This document shows positions 44,929 through 57,028 of a DNA stretch of 64,000 nt, in pieces. The notes under the pieces were generated by a model that saw only the letters and a list, made by a program, of their open reading frames with translations, did not search any database and had not been told where the DNA came from. The stretch covers positions 222,458,462-222,522,461 of the forward strand of contig CM077644.1 of the NCBI GenBank assembly GCA_039707465.1. Direction: 5' to 3'. Each line of letters begins with the position of its first letter. Within the stretch, counting starts at the first letter, position 1. The position numbers and the translations under genes are program-made. This DNA is from Rhabdophis nuchalis (lineage: Eukaryota > Chordata > Lepidosauria > Squamata > Natricidae).

Positions 44929-45355
44929 ACCATTTGTTTCTGTCTATATAAGGCAGTGAAGATGCAGTGGTGGACTTCTCACAAGAAGAATCAAATCAAA
45001 AGTTCGTTTGACAGAAAAATATAAAGAGGGGAAAACATGCATAACTTTGGATATAATCACATTCCATCCAAAGCCATTCAACACTAGGTTTATATAATAC
45101 AAAGGACAAAGTCAAAATGGGATTGGCTAGTTCTTTTTCAGAGGATTGTGTAAAGTAGGCTATCAAAATGAAGTCATTCTACTATGCATTAATTTGAATA
45201 TAGCTTATTTTATGGATGTAGTTGCATGAATGCCAACTATAAATGTGTTTGAAAAAATTAAACCAAATTTTTTTACAGCTACTATTGTGTTGTTTCAGGA
45301 ATATTTGGCTAACATTAAGGCAGAAAGATGCTTGATGAGCAAATGCATATTCTAA
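44929..45355. other. Unique AT-rich sequence
   Basis: No recognised content. Confidence 0.4.
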
Positions 45356-45356
45356 T

Positions 45357-45498
45357 TAATATTTCTCAACTTTGGAAACTTGTGGACTTCAAGAACGTGC
45401 CAGTCAACATGGCTGACTGGAGAATTCTGGGAATTGAAGGCCAACGTCTTAAAGTTCAGACATCTTAAATCATGTTAAGGTTGATAAATATTGACCTA
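45357..45498. mobile_element. Degenerate foldback MITE
   Basis: TTTCTCAACTTTGGAAACTTGTGG..GGCTGACTGGAGAATTCTGGGAATTGAAGG..AAGTTCAGACATCTTAAA is an eroded version of the CAACTCCCAGAATTCC foldback family. No TSD is visible. Confidence 0.45.
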
Positions 45499-48489
45499 AA
45501 TCTTTGGAACCATATTTTCTTAAAATTCATCTTAAGAGAACCTTAATCTGTCCCACATCTCTTTCACAGCTCCTCTTATTTCTGTTTCTGTACCCAGAAG
45601 GCCTAGAATTTTTTTTTGCAAACTGTTAGTAAAACATTAGTTTAACCTGAGAAAATGGGGAACCATGTGAAAGAAACTTCAGATTGCCTTGCTTTGATTG
45701 TTTTGGTAGAAAGAGGGAAAGATAAGGTCTGTCAGGCTTTGAAGACTCTATTATTATAGCCAAGATCAAAAAGGTAGAGTTCTAATGTCTCTTACAGCAT
45801 TTGCTTTCTGACCTAGTCTACCTCAAACATCCCCCACAAGTTCTAACTCCCTTTCCCCTGAGTCAACATGCCAATATGCGCAACATTGCCATCCTAATAG
45901 AAATCCCTAAACTGTTTTAGTTTACTTTATTGTCATCGCAGCTCATACAACAAAATTAAATGCCATCTTCAAGTATACGTTATAATTATTAAAATAAAAC
46001 ACAAACTGAGGAGAATTAGAATGTAGAGATAAAAATGCTTCTGTAAAATTACTTCTTACACATTGTTTTCCCTCCTATCTTGTAACATTCCACCAAAGTG
46101 TTGTTTTCTTTACTTTATTGCCACTGTAATTTTTTCTTTTCGTTAGACTTTATCAGTTGTCGTTTGATCATTTCTTCTGGTCCTCTGCTTATTTGCTTTA
46201 ATTTATTTTAATGGAGAGTTCTCTGGTGGTGAATTGGCAAGTTGTCCTGCAGTAAATTGGCTGCTACAAGTTGGTCATGGCAAGTTGATTGTGGCAAGTT
46301 GTCCCATTCCACATGGGCCAATACCCTACTTCTGCCAGCAATAACTTGGATACAAAAAGATGGAAAGGAAGATATTAATATTTGCCAAACAAAGAAATGT
46401 TGAAATGACAGGGAATTTATAAGACAAGCCTTAAGAAGCTGTAGATGACTAAGATGATGGTAAAATGGATTATCCAATGTGAAAGGCAGGAGAGAAAAAG
46501 ATTGCGAATTAGAAGGAAGTAATAGTTAAAGCAGTCACAATTATCTTGTTTCGATGTAAGGAGGACATCATTTCTTGCTTTACATATTTGAACAAGCTAA
46601 TCCTTCTTTTTATGTTCAATATAAACAGAGAATGGAACAGAGATCCTAAGAGAAATGTTCTTCTTAAACCTTAATTATGAAGAGAATTTAACAGAAATGT
46701 GCTTGAGTGGAGAATGTTATCCTTGCACTTTAGTTGAAACACAGCCAAGGACTGCTTGTGGATGTCCTATTTTTCACTTGTCATTAATTTCTCCAACAGT
46801 TCACAGTTTCTCTGGCTTCTCTGTGCCTCCTATCATGAGGAAAGTCCACACAAAAGCTTCTCCTTCTCCTTCTCCTTCTCCTTCCCCACCCCTTCCCAGA
46901 ATCAATTATTTCTTTTGCTGCTATAGAAGATAAATTGTCCTTGAAAAATTCTCCTTTCCCCCAAATACTTGCTGTAGTCTTTTCAAAGGCCATCTGTACT
47001 TAGCTGAGCACTAGGCCTGGACAACATGATGCTCATCAAGCAGCCTTGCGTGGTAAATTCACCGTCACCAAATGTTGCTACCACCCTTTAAGGTTAAGCC
47101 CTGAAGGAAGCACTGGAATTCCACCAACATATCCAGGCCTTACCAGTGCCACCAACTCCAATGTTACCTCTGCTCTGTTAGCTGCCAAACCGTTGATCAG
47201 TACACCAAATATTTTATTGGAGTTGTAGAAAGCCTACCACCTCCCCAGATTAAAATATTCTTAAAATCAAAAAGAGACAGGAGAAAATATTTCCCCTAAA
47301 GGAGAAGAGGAGAAAAATGTTAACAAAGGCAAAAAAGCAGCCTCAGTCTTCCAGACCTAGGGAAACAGCCTCAAGCAGAATCTTGAAGAGACTGGTCTTT
47401 AGGAACAGAAATATTGTATCCATTCAGAAAGACTGGGCAAATCTATTCATAAGCAAAGAGACTCCAAATAAGTAACACAACTAGGTAAGCCAAAGCTGAC
47501 AAGATTAGCTCAGACGAACATCTAGGATTTGCATTTCCCCTTTTGCCTGTAGAACCAGCCATGACCCCATAGGAATCTGGAAATGTCCATTAAAATATTA
47601 AAGGACACATTCTTACACAGAAACAGGCATCTTAATCACAAATCTCCAAATAATGCATAAAAAGCCACCTACTCTCAACCCCATTTTGTCATCCACCCCA
47701 GAAATATGCCATCACTAGTTTCTAGCTACCAAATAAACAGACTTCCTTTCCTGCAGCCTGCCTCCATTTTATTTCCAGCATCTTTCTCCTGGCTTGGAAT
47801 TGGACCAGATTTTTCTTCCAACAAGAGTCAATATTTATTTTTAACTGATCACTGTGGCCCTTTCCCTCTAAGAGTTGTGTAGACCTATTTCAATTTGTTG
47901 GACTTACAGTGAGATCACAGCTCAAGTAGTGGTGGAGAAACCTAATTATAGAAAGATTATGTCACATTTGGGGGCTAAAATGTAATCCTATTCCTAGGGT
48001 TCCAGTCTGAATGAAGAAAATAAGCAATATCTCCCATGATGAAAGCTTCATCTTTACCAGGAATTGCTATAAGTACAATATGCCAGTAGATCCAGTAGAA
48101 GAGATAGCAAGAATGAAGAAATGCATGTGATAAGATGTCATTCAGGCTATAGGGAAATTTCTCTCATAAGGGATTTTATCAAACCTTATCCTAAACACTT
48201 GCACAATACTTTAAATACTGAGCAATACTGCAACTTATTGCACGTTGCTGTCAGGCTTTGTGTGAATATAGCATTGTGGTTATCAGTGGTCTATAGGTTC
48301 TTCTTTTGATATAATTTTCACCTGAACAGAACACTGCATATTTCTGCATTTGTAGAGATGAATTAAACCATTGATTTTGGGTCAGAATTTGTATGGATCA
48401 GAACATGTATGCATAGTTGTTATGATTAGTTAGTCACCTGTAAGAATAGGGAGGCACTGTTTCATGATACGAACTAACTTCTTATATCA
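45499..48489. other. 3 kb of mostly unique sequence, no gene seen
   Basis: No exon, RNA gene or clear element. At 46215-46315 a phrase of the form GGCAAGTTG..TGGCTGCTACAAGTTGG..GGCAAGTTG repeats imperfectly. At 46857-46890 there is a (TTCTCC)n run. The text at 45925-45975 (TTTACTTTATTGTCATCGC) looks like a short retroposon tail that I cannot name. Confidence 0.45.
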
Positions 48490-48836
48490 AATCTATTATC
48501 TATATATGGCTGTGTATTATTCCCAAATAATTTCCACCAAACTTGGTACACAGATGACTTACCATCTAGTAACAAATATCTTGGGGGTAAGACACCCCTA
48601 AAACTCTTCAGGGGGGGGGGTTGTTAAGATATAACCAGTTGTGCCTTAAAATGGCTTCTACTGCACAGCAGAAGTGGGGCTTCCATGGTATGGCTTCAGA
48701 GTACTCCACAAGGAGGCTCACTCTGGTAAGGGGGAACATCCAACATTAGAAATTACGTTTGGTCTGGACATTTGTGAATGTCTAATATAGGATTGGGATA
48801 AACAAATACCCTGGCAACACCGGGTTAACAGCTAGT
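48490..48836 (+). mobile_element. Helitron-like nonautonomous element
   Basis: The left end is TCTATTATCTATATATGGC. The right end is ATACCCTGGCAACACCGGGTTAACAGCTAG followed by T. The right end forms a short stem (ACCC..GGGT with CTGG/CACC next to it), then CTAG, as expected for a Helitron 3' terminus (hairpin ~10 nt before CTRR, insertion before T). It has no Rep/Hel coding capacity. The family name is inferred. Confidence 0.5.
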
Positions 48837-49364
48837 TGAGTATAAAAATATACTTGTACTGTATAAATGTTCTTTGGAAATCAGTGAAATAACACACTTA
48901 TTATTGCCTCAAACTGCTAAAATGATAGGCAACTTGCAAGTGGATCATTGACTCAGATTTGTAACTTGAAGGCAGGCAAGTATCGTTATTATTATTATTA
49001 TTCATCTTTAAGGTCAATGAAGCTGGTATTCTTCTGCTTGTCTGGTGCAGTAAAATGTATAATCCTAGGATAGGAATCTCTTTGACATTTTTATCTTTCC
49101 CCTCACATTGATACCACACACCATTTCTCATTGTCAATGCTAGATATTCTGCCATATTAGTTGCTAGACTGATAGCATCTTCTGGATTGAAATTCCTCCA
49201 TTATTATCTCCCATGAATGTCATGAATGAGTCAATGTTACATATACCTTGAAAGCACCTTGATCATCTGAATAAATGAGTAGTTGCTTAAAAGAAACTGA
49301 CCATTAAACTAGGAGCAACTCTGTTCAACCCAGCAACAGCATGCTTCTGAAACCATTTAAAGGG
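48837..49364. other. Unique sequence
   Basis: A short (ATT)n lies at 48987-49001. No gene. Confidence 0.4.
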
Positions 49365-49706
49365 AACAATATTTATATCTAAGACACTGAGCTTGTCAAT
49401 CAAAAATATTGGCAGTTCAGCAGTTCGAATCCCTAGCACTGCGTAATGGAGTGAGCTCCCATTACTTGTCCCAGCTTCTGCCAACCTAGCAGTTCGCAAG
49501 CATGTAAAAATGCAAGTAGAAAAATAGGGACCACCTTTGGTGGGAAGGTAACAATGTTCCATGCACCTTTGGCGTTTAGTCATGCCAGCCACATGACCAT
49601 GGAGATGTCTTCAGACAGCACTGGCTCTTCAGCTTTGAAATGGAGATGAGTACTGCCTCTTAGAGTCGGGAATGACTAGCACGTATGTCCAATTTACCTT
49701 TAATGA
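49365..49706 (+). mobile_element. tRNA-derived SINE, Sauria/Squam type
   Basis: CTAAGACACTGAGCTTGTC (A-box-adjacent segment) is followed by a B box GTTCGAATCC (49424-49433) and the conserved 3' part: CATGACCATGGAGATGTCTTC, GAAATGGAGATGAGTACTGCC and GAGTCGGGAATGACTAGCAC. The A box itself has decayed. Confidence 0.75.
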
Positions 49707-49869
49707 AAATGTCCTTCAGGTTGACTTTGCCACCCACCCCCCACCCCATGATTTCCTAGATCCGGGCATGCCATTCTTTGGACTATAACATGGGAGTCAC
49801 CTAGCAAGACATCTAGGTGTCAAGTTCACATCATCACGCACAGCGTGATGTATCACAACTTTTTCCCAA

Positions 49870-49965
49870 CTTTGAAAACTTCAGTTTTGAAATGGAGATG
49901 AGCACCACCCCTAGAGTCAGGAACGACTAGCATATAAGTTCAAGGAGGACCTTTACCTTTATACC
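49870..49965 (+). mobile_element. Second SINE 3' fragment
   Basis: GAAATGGAGATGAGCACCACCCCTAGAGTCAGGAACGACTAGCA..GACCTTTACCTTTAT repeats the 3' third of the preceding SINE. Confidence 0.7.
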
Positions 49966-50026
49966 TATGAGACTGAATTTTAGAGCATGTTCAGATCTAG
50001 GAATTTCTCTATTGCATATATTGGTT

Positions 50027-50330
50027 TTTTTTTTTTAATTGAAATTTTTATAGTATTTTACAATATTTCACCCAGTGCTGTACAAAACAAAAGGAAGAGT
50101 TGGTTTCAAGTATCTTCTATTATCTTTAAGATCTCCAAAATCCACGTTGCATATATTGTTACCCTCTGAGAGCCCAATAAATATCTCAAATTCTTCTAAT
50201 ATATGAGATTCAAGAGATTCATACATCAACAGAAAAAATATCCTGATGGCTTTTCTCCATCTCTCCAATTCTATTTTCACAGGTTTTTCCAACACTAAAT
50301 GAATATTATTCAGAAAGAGCAACATTAAAC
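50027..50330 (-). mobile_element. L1 3' end, antisense, same family as the 14.7-kb L1
   Basis: The reverse complement matches the last ~100 bp of the large L1, including GATTTTGGAGATCTTAAAGA, AACCAACTCTTCC and TGTTTTGTACAGCACTGGGTG. It ends in an A-run (T-run at 50027-50039). It keeps a stop-free 85-codon stretch but is only 300 bp long. Confidence 0.85.
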
Positions 50331-50711
50331 TTTAACCAGAATTTAAGTTAATAGAGTTAACAAAGATTCAGAATGAAATTTTGTTTCCATTATTCATCAC
50401 TAACAGTACATTGGCAAGCCCACTTTCTCTGTGTTAGTTCTGTGTCTATCTACAGAATGAAACAGACTGATTGGGTACACACATCACACTCAACCATGAT
50501 TTGCTTAATCATGGGTGAGTAAAGAAGCAATAACTGAGTTCACAGAATATATTAAATTGATAAGCCTTAATGTCTGGGTTCTCACAACACATTAAGTCAA
50601 GCCCAACCAAATCACATTACAACTTAGTAAATTTCTTGAAAAGATTATGAGAATATGCTTCGTTGTTACAAGGATTTATGAACACATTTGCATAAAACCA
50701 TGTAGATATGA

Positions 50712-50769
<58 letters not shown>

Positions 50770-51189
50770 CTAAAGGAGATTGGTGAAATGGAACTTTGTG
50801 AAGTATTATTATGATTATGATCTTGCCCATTTTCCCTGAAAGTTTCATAGTCTGCTGCCATTGTATGCATTGCCTACCACGCAGGTCCCAGTTGGACTGG
50901 TGCTTTCCATACCCTCCTAATAATTGAGATCAAAATCATCCTCTATGTACTTTTTGAATTATGGAAATCATGAAAAGGCCTTGACCTGCAGATATCCATC
51001 ACAGGAATACCTATCGTATATGCAGCTCATATATTTTTGGAACTATGCTGAGTGCTGGAACTTTCCTTTGAAGATTACTGGCATCTTTTTCTTGTTGATC
51101 AATGAATGTAAAGAGTAAATTAGAAATTTTCCCTCAAAAGAAACATCTCAGGTACATTGAGCCATGGTGCATAGTGTACAATAGAGTAC
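50331..51189. other. Unique sequence with (ATT)n
   Basis: A pure (ATT)n of about 18 units lies at 50713-50767; nothing else is recognised. Confidence 0.5.
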
Positions 51190-51405
51190 AATACTGTAGG
51201 CTACTTCTGCTGATTGCCAACTGCCTGCAGTTCGGCAGTTTGAATCTCACAGGCTCAAGGTTGACTCATCCTTCCATCATTCTGAGGTCAGTAAAAGGAG
51301 GGCTCAATTGTTGGGGACAATATGCTGATTCTGTAAACTGCTTAGAAAGGGCTGTAAAGTACTGTGAAATGGTATATAAGTCTATGTGCTATTGCTAATA
51401 CTATT
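51190..51405 (+). mobile_element. tRNA-derived SINE with LINE-like tail
   Basis: CTGCAGTTCGGCAGTTTGAATCTCAC carries a degenerate B box. It is followed by AGGTTGACTCATCCTTCC, TTGGGGACAATATGCTGATTC and TAAACTGCTTAGAAAGGGC..ATGGTATATAAGTCTA. This is a repeat structure common in snakes. No intact A box is seen. Confidence 0.7.
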
Positions 51406-51734
51406 GGAATAGTAAGGCACCATGTTGTGGATTCCAGGAGAACATGAAATCAGGAGTAGGAGGAACAGGCACAATAAGGATATTATGTGGGAAGATACCT
51501 AGCTCCACAATAGAGCAAATGATTATAGACCAAAGGATAGATTTTAGTTATTGATATTTACACTTTACAAAATTGGGTAGCAGGGAATAGCAAAGACCTC
51601 TCCTGGCAAGTAGTTACTAATCAGAGTATATAATTTAGCTTGGGATTCATGCATAAATAATAAAATCTGGTGTAAAGTAGCACTTAAGGTTCTAATGTTC
51701 CCTCACCCTGCCAACAAAAGTGCATAGAGTCAAG
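51406..51734. other. Unique sequence
   Basis: No recognised content. Confidence 0.4.
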
Positions 51735-52135
51735 GGTTTGGTTTTCCCAGTTGTAATGTATGGCTGTGAAAGTTAGACCATAAGAAAGGCTGAGCACCAA
51801 AGAATTGAGGCCTTTGAACTATCATGCTGGATAAAGACTCCTGTGAGTCCCTTAGACTGCAAGGTGATCAAACTGGTCAGTCCTAGAGGAGATCAACCCT
51901 AACTGCTCTTTATAAGGCCAGATCCTGAAGATGGAGCTCAAATACTTTGGCCACCTAATGAGAAGGAAGGACTCACTGGAGAAGAGCCCCATGCTGGGGA
52001 AGATTGAGAGCAAAAGAAGAATGAGACGACAGAAAATGAGGTGGCTGGATGGAGCCATCAAAGCAGTAGGCGTGAGCTTAAATGGACTCCAGAGGATGGT
52101 AGACGACAGGAAAGCCTGGAACTGGTCCACCCACT
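51735..52135 (+). mobile_element. BovB (RTE-clade LINE) 3' fragment
   Basis: Codes in pieces for the RTE/BovB C-terminus: VMYGCES..TIRKAEHQRIEAFE, then LKYFGHLMRRKDSLEKSPML, KIESKRRMRRQKMRWLDG and LNGLQRMVDDRKAWN. It is interrupted by a frame change near 51850 and lacks the terminal (AAC)n. It is more diverged than the copy at 61520. Confidence 0.88.
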
Positions 52136-52275
52136 CTAACACACTTTGCCTCACCTTTTCCATGTGTATCCACTGCCTCCTCCTGCCTACACACAGGTAA
52201 GCATTGCAGTGAAAACAGGGGCAGCCTGGCAAAATTCACATGCTGGAGAGCGCAACGGCAGAAGAAGAGGGCGGC
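52136..52275. other. Short GC-rich flank of the minisatellite
   Basis: No recognised content. Confidence 0.4.
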
Positions 52276-52446
52276 AGCAAGAGAGGGCAGTGGCGGTGGG
52301 AGGAGAGGACAGTGGCGGTGGGAGGACAGGACAGTGGTGGTGGGAGGAGAGGTGGTGGGAGGAGAGGACAGTGGTGGTGGGAGGAGAGGACAGTGGTGGT
52401 GGGAGGAGAGGACAGTGGTGGTGGGAGGAGAGGTCAGTGGTGGCGG
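52276..52446. repeat. 22-bp G-rich minisatellite
   Basis: About seven to eight units of AGGACAGTGGTGGTGGGAGGAG, with variant units GTGGCGGTGGG on the left and one truncated unit near 52346. Nearly all G on the plus strand with frequent GG and GGG, so G-quadruplex formation is plausible. The Gly/Trp/Glu-rich frames across it (137, 132 and 117 codons) are by-products. Confidence 0.9.
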
Positions 52447-52624
52447 GCAGTACCCCCATCCCCATCCCAGCTGTGGTGGCAGCAATGGCAGCAGCAGTGG
52501 CGGGGCATCCCAGAATTTCTGGGGGGGTTTCCTGTGCAATTTTTGCCAGGATATGGTGAGCAGCAGCCCCAAAAGCAGGCAGGGTCTGCCAAAGGTTGCC
52601 TGCTCTTCAGGTGTAGCGCCTGCA

Positions 52625-52716
52625 CTGGCTGCCTCTAATCTGCAGTTTACTCATGAGCATCATGTTCACAAGCAAACGTGCGCATGAGTATGCTGCAGAT
52701 TAGAGGCAGCCGGCAG
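52625..52716. repeat. Inverted repeat, ~30-bp arms
   Basis: GGCTGCCTCTAATCTGCAGT..ACTCATG (left) is answered by CATGAGTATGCTGCAGATTAGAGGCAGCC (right) with a ~25-bp loop. The arms agree at about 29 of 32 positions. Confidence 0.75.
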
Positions 52717-52759
52717 ATCCTGGCTTGCTCGCTCAGCTGCTCTCCCCCTGGAACTCATA

Positions 52760-53044
52760 GGCAGCCGAAAGATTTAATTAAAGGAGAAGAGAAAGAATAG
52801 TAAAACATCCACTAACTGCTTTGGAAATGACTTTCTAATGTGTTTTCAATTGTAAGATTGGAAATATTTGATTGACTGAATGCTTTAAAGTTCACATAGA
52901 ATAATTTTTATCAGTATAAGCAGAGGTGTATTCTTCAATCTTTAATTCATTTTGCAAAAATCATTGTAGTAAACAGAATACCACTGTAGAACATCATTTC
53001 TCACCAAAAATGCAATTTAATGGAGAGTAAAATAAGATTTTACA
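52760..53044. other. Unique AT-rich sequence
   Basis: No recognised content. Confidence 0.4.
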
Positions 53045-53335
53045 CAGGCAAGAAAAAATGTATAGAACAGGTGGTGCCTGGCTCAACTGGAAGTAACCTT
53101 GAGACTGATCTGTGAGATGGAAACTTATCAAACAGATCCAACCTAGAAGTAAGAAATTTCCTGACAGAACAATTAGAGAAATGAGATGCCTTCAGAAACT
53201 GTGGGTAGACCATCACTGGACATTTTTAAGAAAAAAAATGTCCATAATAGTATAGGGTCTCATCTCATGCTTCAGCAGGGGTTGGACTCCTTAAAAACCT
53301 CCAAGGTCCCTTCCAAATCTGTTATTCTTTATATC
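53045..53335 (+). mobile_element. CR1 3' fragment, decayed with deletions
   Basis: GGCAAGAAAAAATGTATAGAACAGGTGG corresponds to the HIGKKNQMHKYSIGG region. It then jumps by deletion to AACCTAGAAGTAAGAAATTTCCTGAC and ends GTCCCTTCCAAATCTGTTATTC. Confidence 0.8.
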
Positions 53336-53529
53336 TCTCCACTCACCAGAGAATGGTGATAAACAATATTTGGAAAAGTACATCAGGCATTTTCTGACAG
53401 CAAAATTTCATCTCAATAACTATTATCAAGGGGAAGATGACTTTGAAAAAGCTTCCTCTCCCACCATAACATGCAAGACGAGGTGAAGACTTGCTAGGAG
53501 GGGAGAGGCGAGGAGAAGCCAGGAGAGGT

Positions 53530-53693
53530 GCCCCTCCATGTGAGTGGCATCGAGTTGGCCACGCCCACCCAGTCACATGACTGCCAAGCCACTCCCATCT
53601 GGTCACATTACTGCCAAGCCATACCCACAAAATTAAACCATGCCCACAAAATAAGCCACGGCCAATAGTAAAAAAATGTTGAAACTCACCCTT
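53530..53693. mobile_element. hAT-type fragment, right end
   Basis: CACCCAGTCACATGACTGCCAAGCC is repeated as CCATCTGGTCACATTACTGCC, then CATGCCCACAAAATAAGCC and GTTGAAACTCACCCTTG. It corresponds to the right part of the 42619 element. Confidence 0.6.
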
Positions 53694-54359
53694 GATTCAA
53701 GTCAAATCAGGTGCAATGTAAAAAGTTGGATATATTTCAAGAAATGTTATTTATTTATGAGTCAACTATTCATCTCATAGCCCGCTTTTTATTATTATTC
53801 ATGTGTTACCAATATATGATAGGACAGATCACTGATCCCATTTCAGGGTGTCAGCCCAGATGACATTAATGGGAGACATGGCATTCTCTAGAGTCCTCCT
53901 AGTTTAGGAGAAGACAATTCAGACTTGTTTCCAATGATAGCCTTCCCTAATTGATTCCGAATGTTTTTGAAGCATCTCTCTTAAAGATCTGTCAAAAGTT
54001 TGTTTATGGTGTTCTTATTCGTTATGGTTCTCTACCCACCCTTTGATTTCTTTTATATCACATTTTTTCCTGGTTTTTATTTTTGCAACATAACAGAATG
54101 TTGAAAAGAAATTATTTTAAAAAGGTTTAGGTCTCTGTTTTTCTGTCTCTCCTTGTGCACGATAATTATCCAGAACTAGAACAGAATTGGGGCAGATTTA
54201 GTGTGATGGAGAATCCAGGAAATGAAAGATGCAGTTAAAAAAATAGGCCAGATATTTACAGGGAAAAAATTTGTCACACTTCACACCATGGAAGAAGCAG
54301 CTAGGCAGCAGCTCAACATGTTTTCCATCACAAGCCCCTTTCCTTCTTTTGATAATGTG
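53694..54359. other. Unique sequence
   Basis: No recognised content. Confidence 0.4.
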
Positions 54360-54367
54360 ACATAGAC

Positions 54368-54482
54368 CAGGGGTCTCCAACCTTTACAACTTTAAGTCTG
54401 AAGGACTTCAAGCTTTGTTGGCTGGAGAAGTCTGGGAGCTGAAGTCCTTCAGACTTAAAGTTGCAAAGGTTGGAGACCCCTG
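54368..54482. mobile_element. Foldback MITE, hAT-type, with perfect TSD
   Basis: The 115-bp palindrome has termini CAGGGGTCTCCAACC and GGTTGGAGACCCCTG and is flanked by ACATAGAC at 54360-54367 and 54483-54490. Confidence 0.92.
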
Positions 54483-54490
54483 ACATAGAC

Positions 54491-54816
54491 AGAAATATTC
54501 TAAAGGATAGAAAGAATTCAAGAAGGCATTCCCTGTGTTTTTCCTAATTTATACTGTGATGCATCTCACATTTTTCAGAATAATTTTTCCTTCAAAGGAA
54601 AAAAAAGACACACCTCATGATGGCTGGGTAGAATTTTGTTTTGTTTCACTTTTCCATATGCATTATTTATTCGCAATTATTCTTTAATTAGGTTTGCTTT
54701 AATTCAGTTTTTAAAAGTCATTTAAACATTATGCCGATATTTATATTAATGAATTAATACATCTATTTTTTTATTTTTCTCAAATGATGCCATCAGGGGT
54801 GTGTGTGTGTATGTAT
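54491..54816. other. Unique AT-rich sequence
   Basis: No recognised content beyond a short GT run at 54799-54810. Confidence 0.4.
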
Positions 54817-54974
54817 CAGTAATGGTATTCTATTCTCTTCGCTACCAGTTTGGTAGCGGGAGCGCATGTGCAGAAGGTCTGCGATGACATCAGGGTGGGT
54901 GGGCGGAACCTTGCGCTGCCACCACTACTGGTTCACCCGAACTGGTGCAAACTGGCATATGCATACCACCTCTG
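54817..54974. mobile_element. hAT-type short element
   Basis: 158 bp, termini CAGTAATGGTATTCTA and GCATACCACCTCTG. GCTACCAGTTTGGTAGCGGG and GGTTCACCCGAACTGGTGC are in sub-terminal inverted positions. The flanks GTATGTAT and GTGTATGC are not a convincing TSD. Confidence 0.65.
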
Positions 54975-56179
54975 GTGTATGCATATGCATATATATAAAA
55001 CAAAGACCATTGGTCCCTCCTGTGGGCATGCTTAACTGCATACGTTCTATAAACTGCTTTGCAATTTAAAAGACTGTTGAGGGCATCATTAATAAAATAT
55101 CTTAAACTTAGGCATTTAAAATTGCTATGTATTTTGGTATATTTTAACGGTAAAAATGTTTAGAGTAGCATGTAATTCAGGATCATTTTTCAAAGAACCT
55201 ATTTCGTGTGCGTCTCTAGAGCATGGTAGCCATGGCACCATCAACATGTCTTAAAGACTTAGGCCCGGGCAAGGCAATCTTGCTAATAATCAACACATCA
55301 ATTATGTATCCTGCACCTGCCTCAATTTTAATACCAAATTAGGCCATGCATGCTAATAGCAAACTTGAACTTCAAGTTTCTGCTCTCCCTACAGTCAAGC
55401 CTTTATGTAATGATGCCCCTAATAGTAGGAAATTTAAAATCTTCAAAACCATTTTCTCTCTAAGTGCCTTTGAGTGTCAAAATCATCCTTAATTAGAAGC
55501 AGGGGATTTCAAAGCCCGTTTTTCCATGTATTTTTCATCTTTATTTACTTTTTCCTAACTTGATCCACTTATGTATCATTTAACAAGACTGACATAAAGA
55601 AGATAGCACTGGCATGAAACTGTTTGAGAATGGTAATCCAATAATACATCCAAAATCTATTAAGGGTTGCTAATAACTGCAGCTGATGAGACATACAGAA
55701 TTATTTACCAGTCTGTAAGATGTGAGCTAGGAATGCAATGACTTTTCAGATACTTAATTGACGATCAAAGACAAATCATAAAAACAAAATACAACAAATA
55801 AGATAAGTGCAAGGGGGAAAAGTCAGATAAAAATCCTGAAAAAAGTTAATAAGGCGAAGAAGGCACGAGGTGGTCTCTAAAATCCCTGGCTCTCAATAAG
55901 AATTTTGCGACCTTCTTCGATGTTTTTGAGAACTTAAGGAGAGCGGTAATCTTATAGTCACGGGAGCAATTGAAGTTCTGATAATGGGGCTATAAATTTT
56001 ATTCACCATTGGTTATACGGTATAATGGCATTTTAATAACACAGCTGATGCAGAACGAACCTCTGCATAGGAGGAGCATAGGGATGTTAAGCTTTCTAAT
56101 GGAAGCCTGGTGTTTACTGGTTTTGTTATTAAAGTGAAGGGGTTTCAGTGAAGAGAATGGTGAAAAGTCTCCTGTAAGC
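54975..56179. other. Unique AT-rich sequence
   Basis: 1.2 kb without recognised genes or repeats. Confidence 0.45.
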
Positions 56180-56546
56180 AGGGGTTCAGAGAACCTCCAA
56201 ATCCCACCCCTGACTGTTCCCGCTTACCCCTCCCCATCCCTCCCAGCAGTCTCCACATGGCTCGTTTTGGATGCGAGGTAAGTGCAGAGCCCACAAGGAG
56301 GTTCAGGGAGGGGACAAAATGGGCCTCCTGGAAGCCTGTTGCCGGCCTCCAGAGGGCCTCTGGAGCCCTGGGGGGAGCTGTTTTTGCCTTCTCAGAGGCT
56401 CGAGGAAAGCCTCCGGAGTCTGGGTAAGGTGAAAACTGCCCCCCACCCACCCACATTGTGTTGCAGGAGGCTGACTAGGCCATACCTACCCAACAATGAG
56501 GCAGAGAACCCATTGCTGAAAATTTTGAAGCCCTGCCTATAAAGAA
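56180..56546. mobile_element. hAT-type element, same family as 36429
   Basis: Shares GAGAACCTCCAAATCCCACCC, TGGCTCGTTTTGGATGC, CCTCTGGAGCCCTGGGG and GCAGGAGGCTGACTAGGCC with 36429 and (inverted) 37438. The right end is AAAATTTTGAAGCCCTGCC. The left terminus is shortened, so no TSD can be scored. Confidence 0.7.
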
Positions 56547-56726
56547 CATTTAAGATATTTTCTAAAGTATTAGGAACAGACCACGGCATGGGGGCTTAGA
56601 GAAAAGAGAGCAAACCCTGGTTCCATCAATTACATCCATGCAATCGTTACTGTGATCCATACACACTAAAAGAGAAAAGCATACAAAACAAACAAATGCA
56701 TGGTAATCAGGGATACAGTATTTAAG

Positions 56727-57028
56727 CAGTGGTGGGTTGCAGGCGGTACACCCCGGTAGCACCGGGTACCATTCTAGTACAGTGCTCCAGAAGGCCCACC
56801 CAACTGCCTGTCGTCCTTACCTGTATTTGAACTTTTCAGCATTTCCACACACATGCATGATGCGTACAGTGCCTATGCGACACTCCACCGAGCAGCTGGA
56901 GGATCACGGAGGCTCACGGAGGCGTTGCTGGAGGGTAGGATGCATGCGGGTGCTGCGCGCGTTCATGTGGTGGATGCCGGGCCCCGTTGCACTGTACTGG
57001 TTGCAACAGAATCCGGAACCCGCCACTG
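56727..57028. mobile_element. hAT-type short element
   Basis: 302 bp, termini CAGTGGTGGGTTGC and GGAACCCGCCACTG. The flanks TATTTAAG and ATTTGATG are similar but not identical. The interior is CpG-rich (GGTGCTGCGCGCG). Confidence 0.75.

Noticed and set aside
52078..52687. Gly/Trp/Glu-rich and Pro/His-rich frames of 92 to 164 codons
   Set aside because: All arise from a 22-bp minisatellite read in several frames on both strands. Because 22 is not a multiple of 3, every frame stays open.
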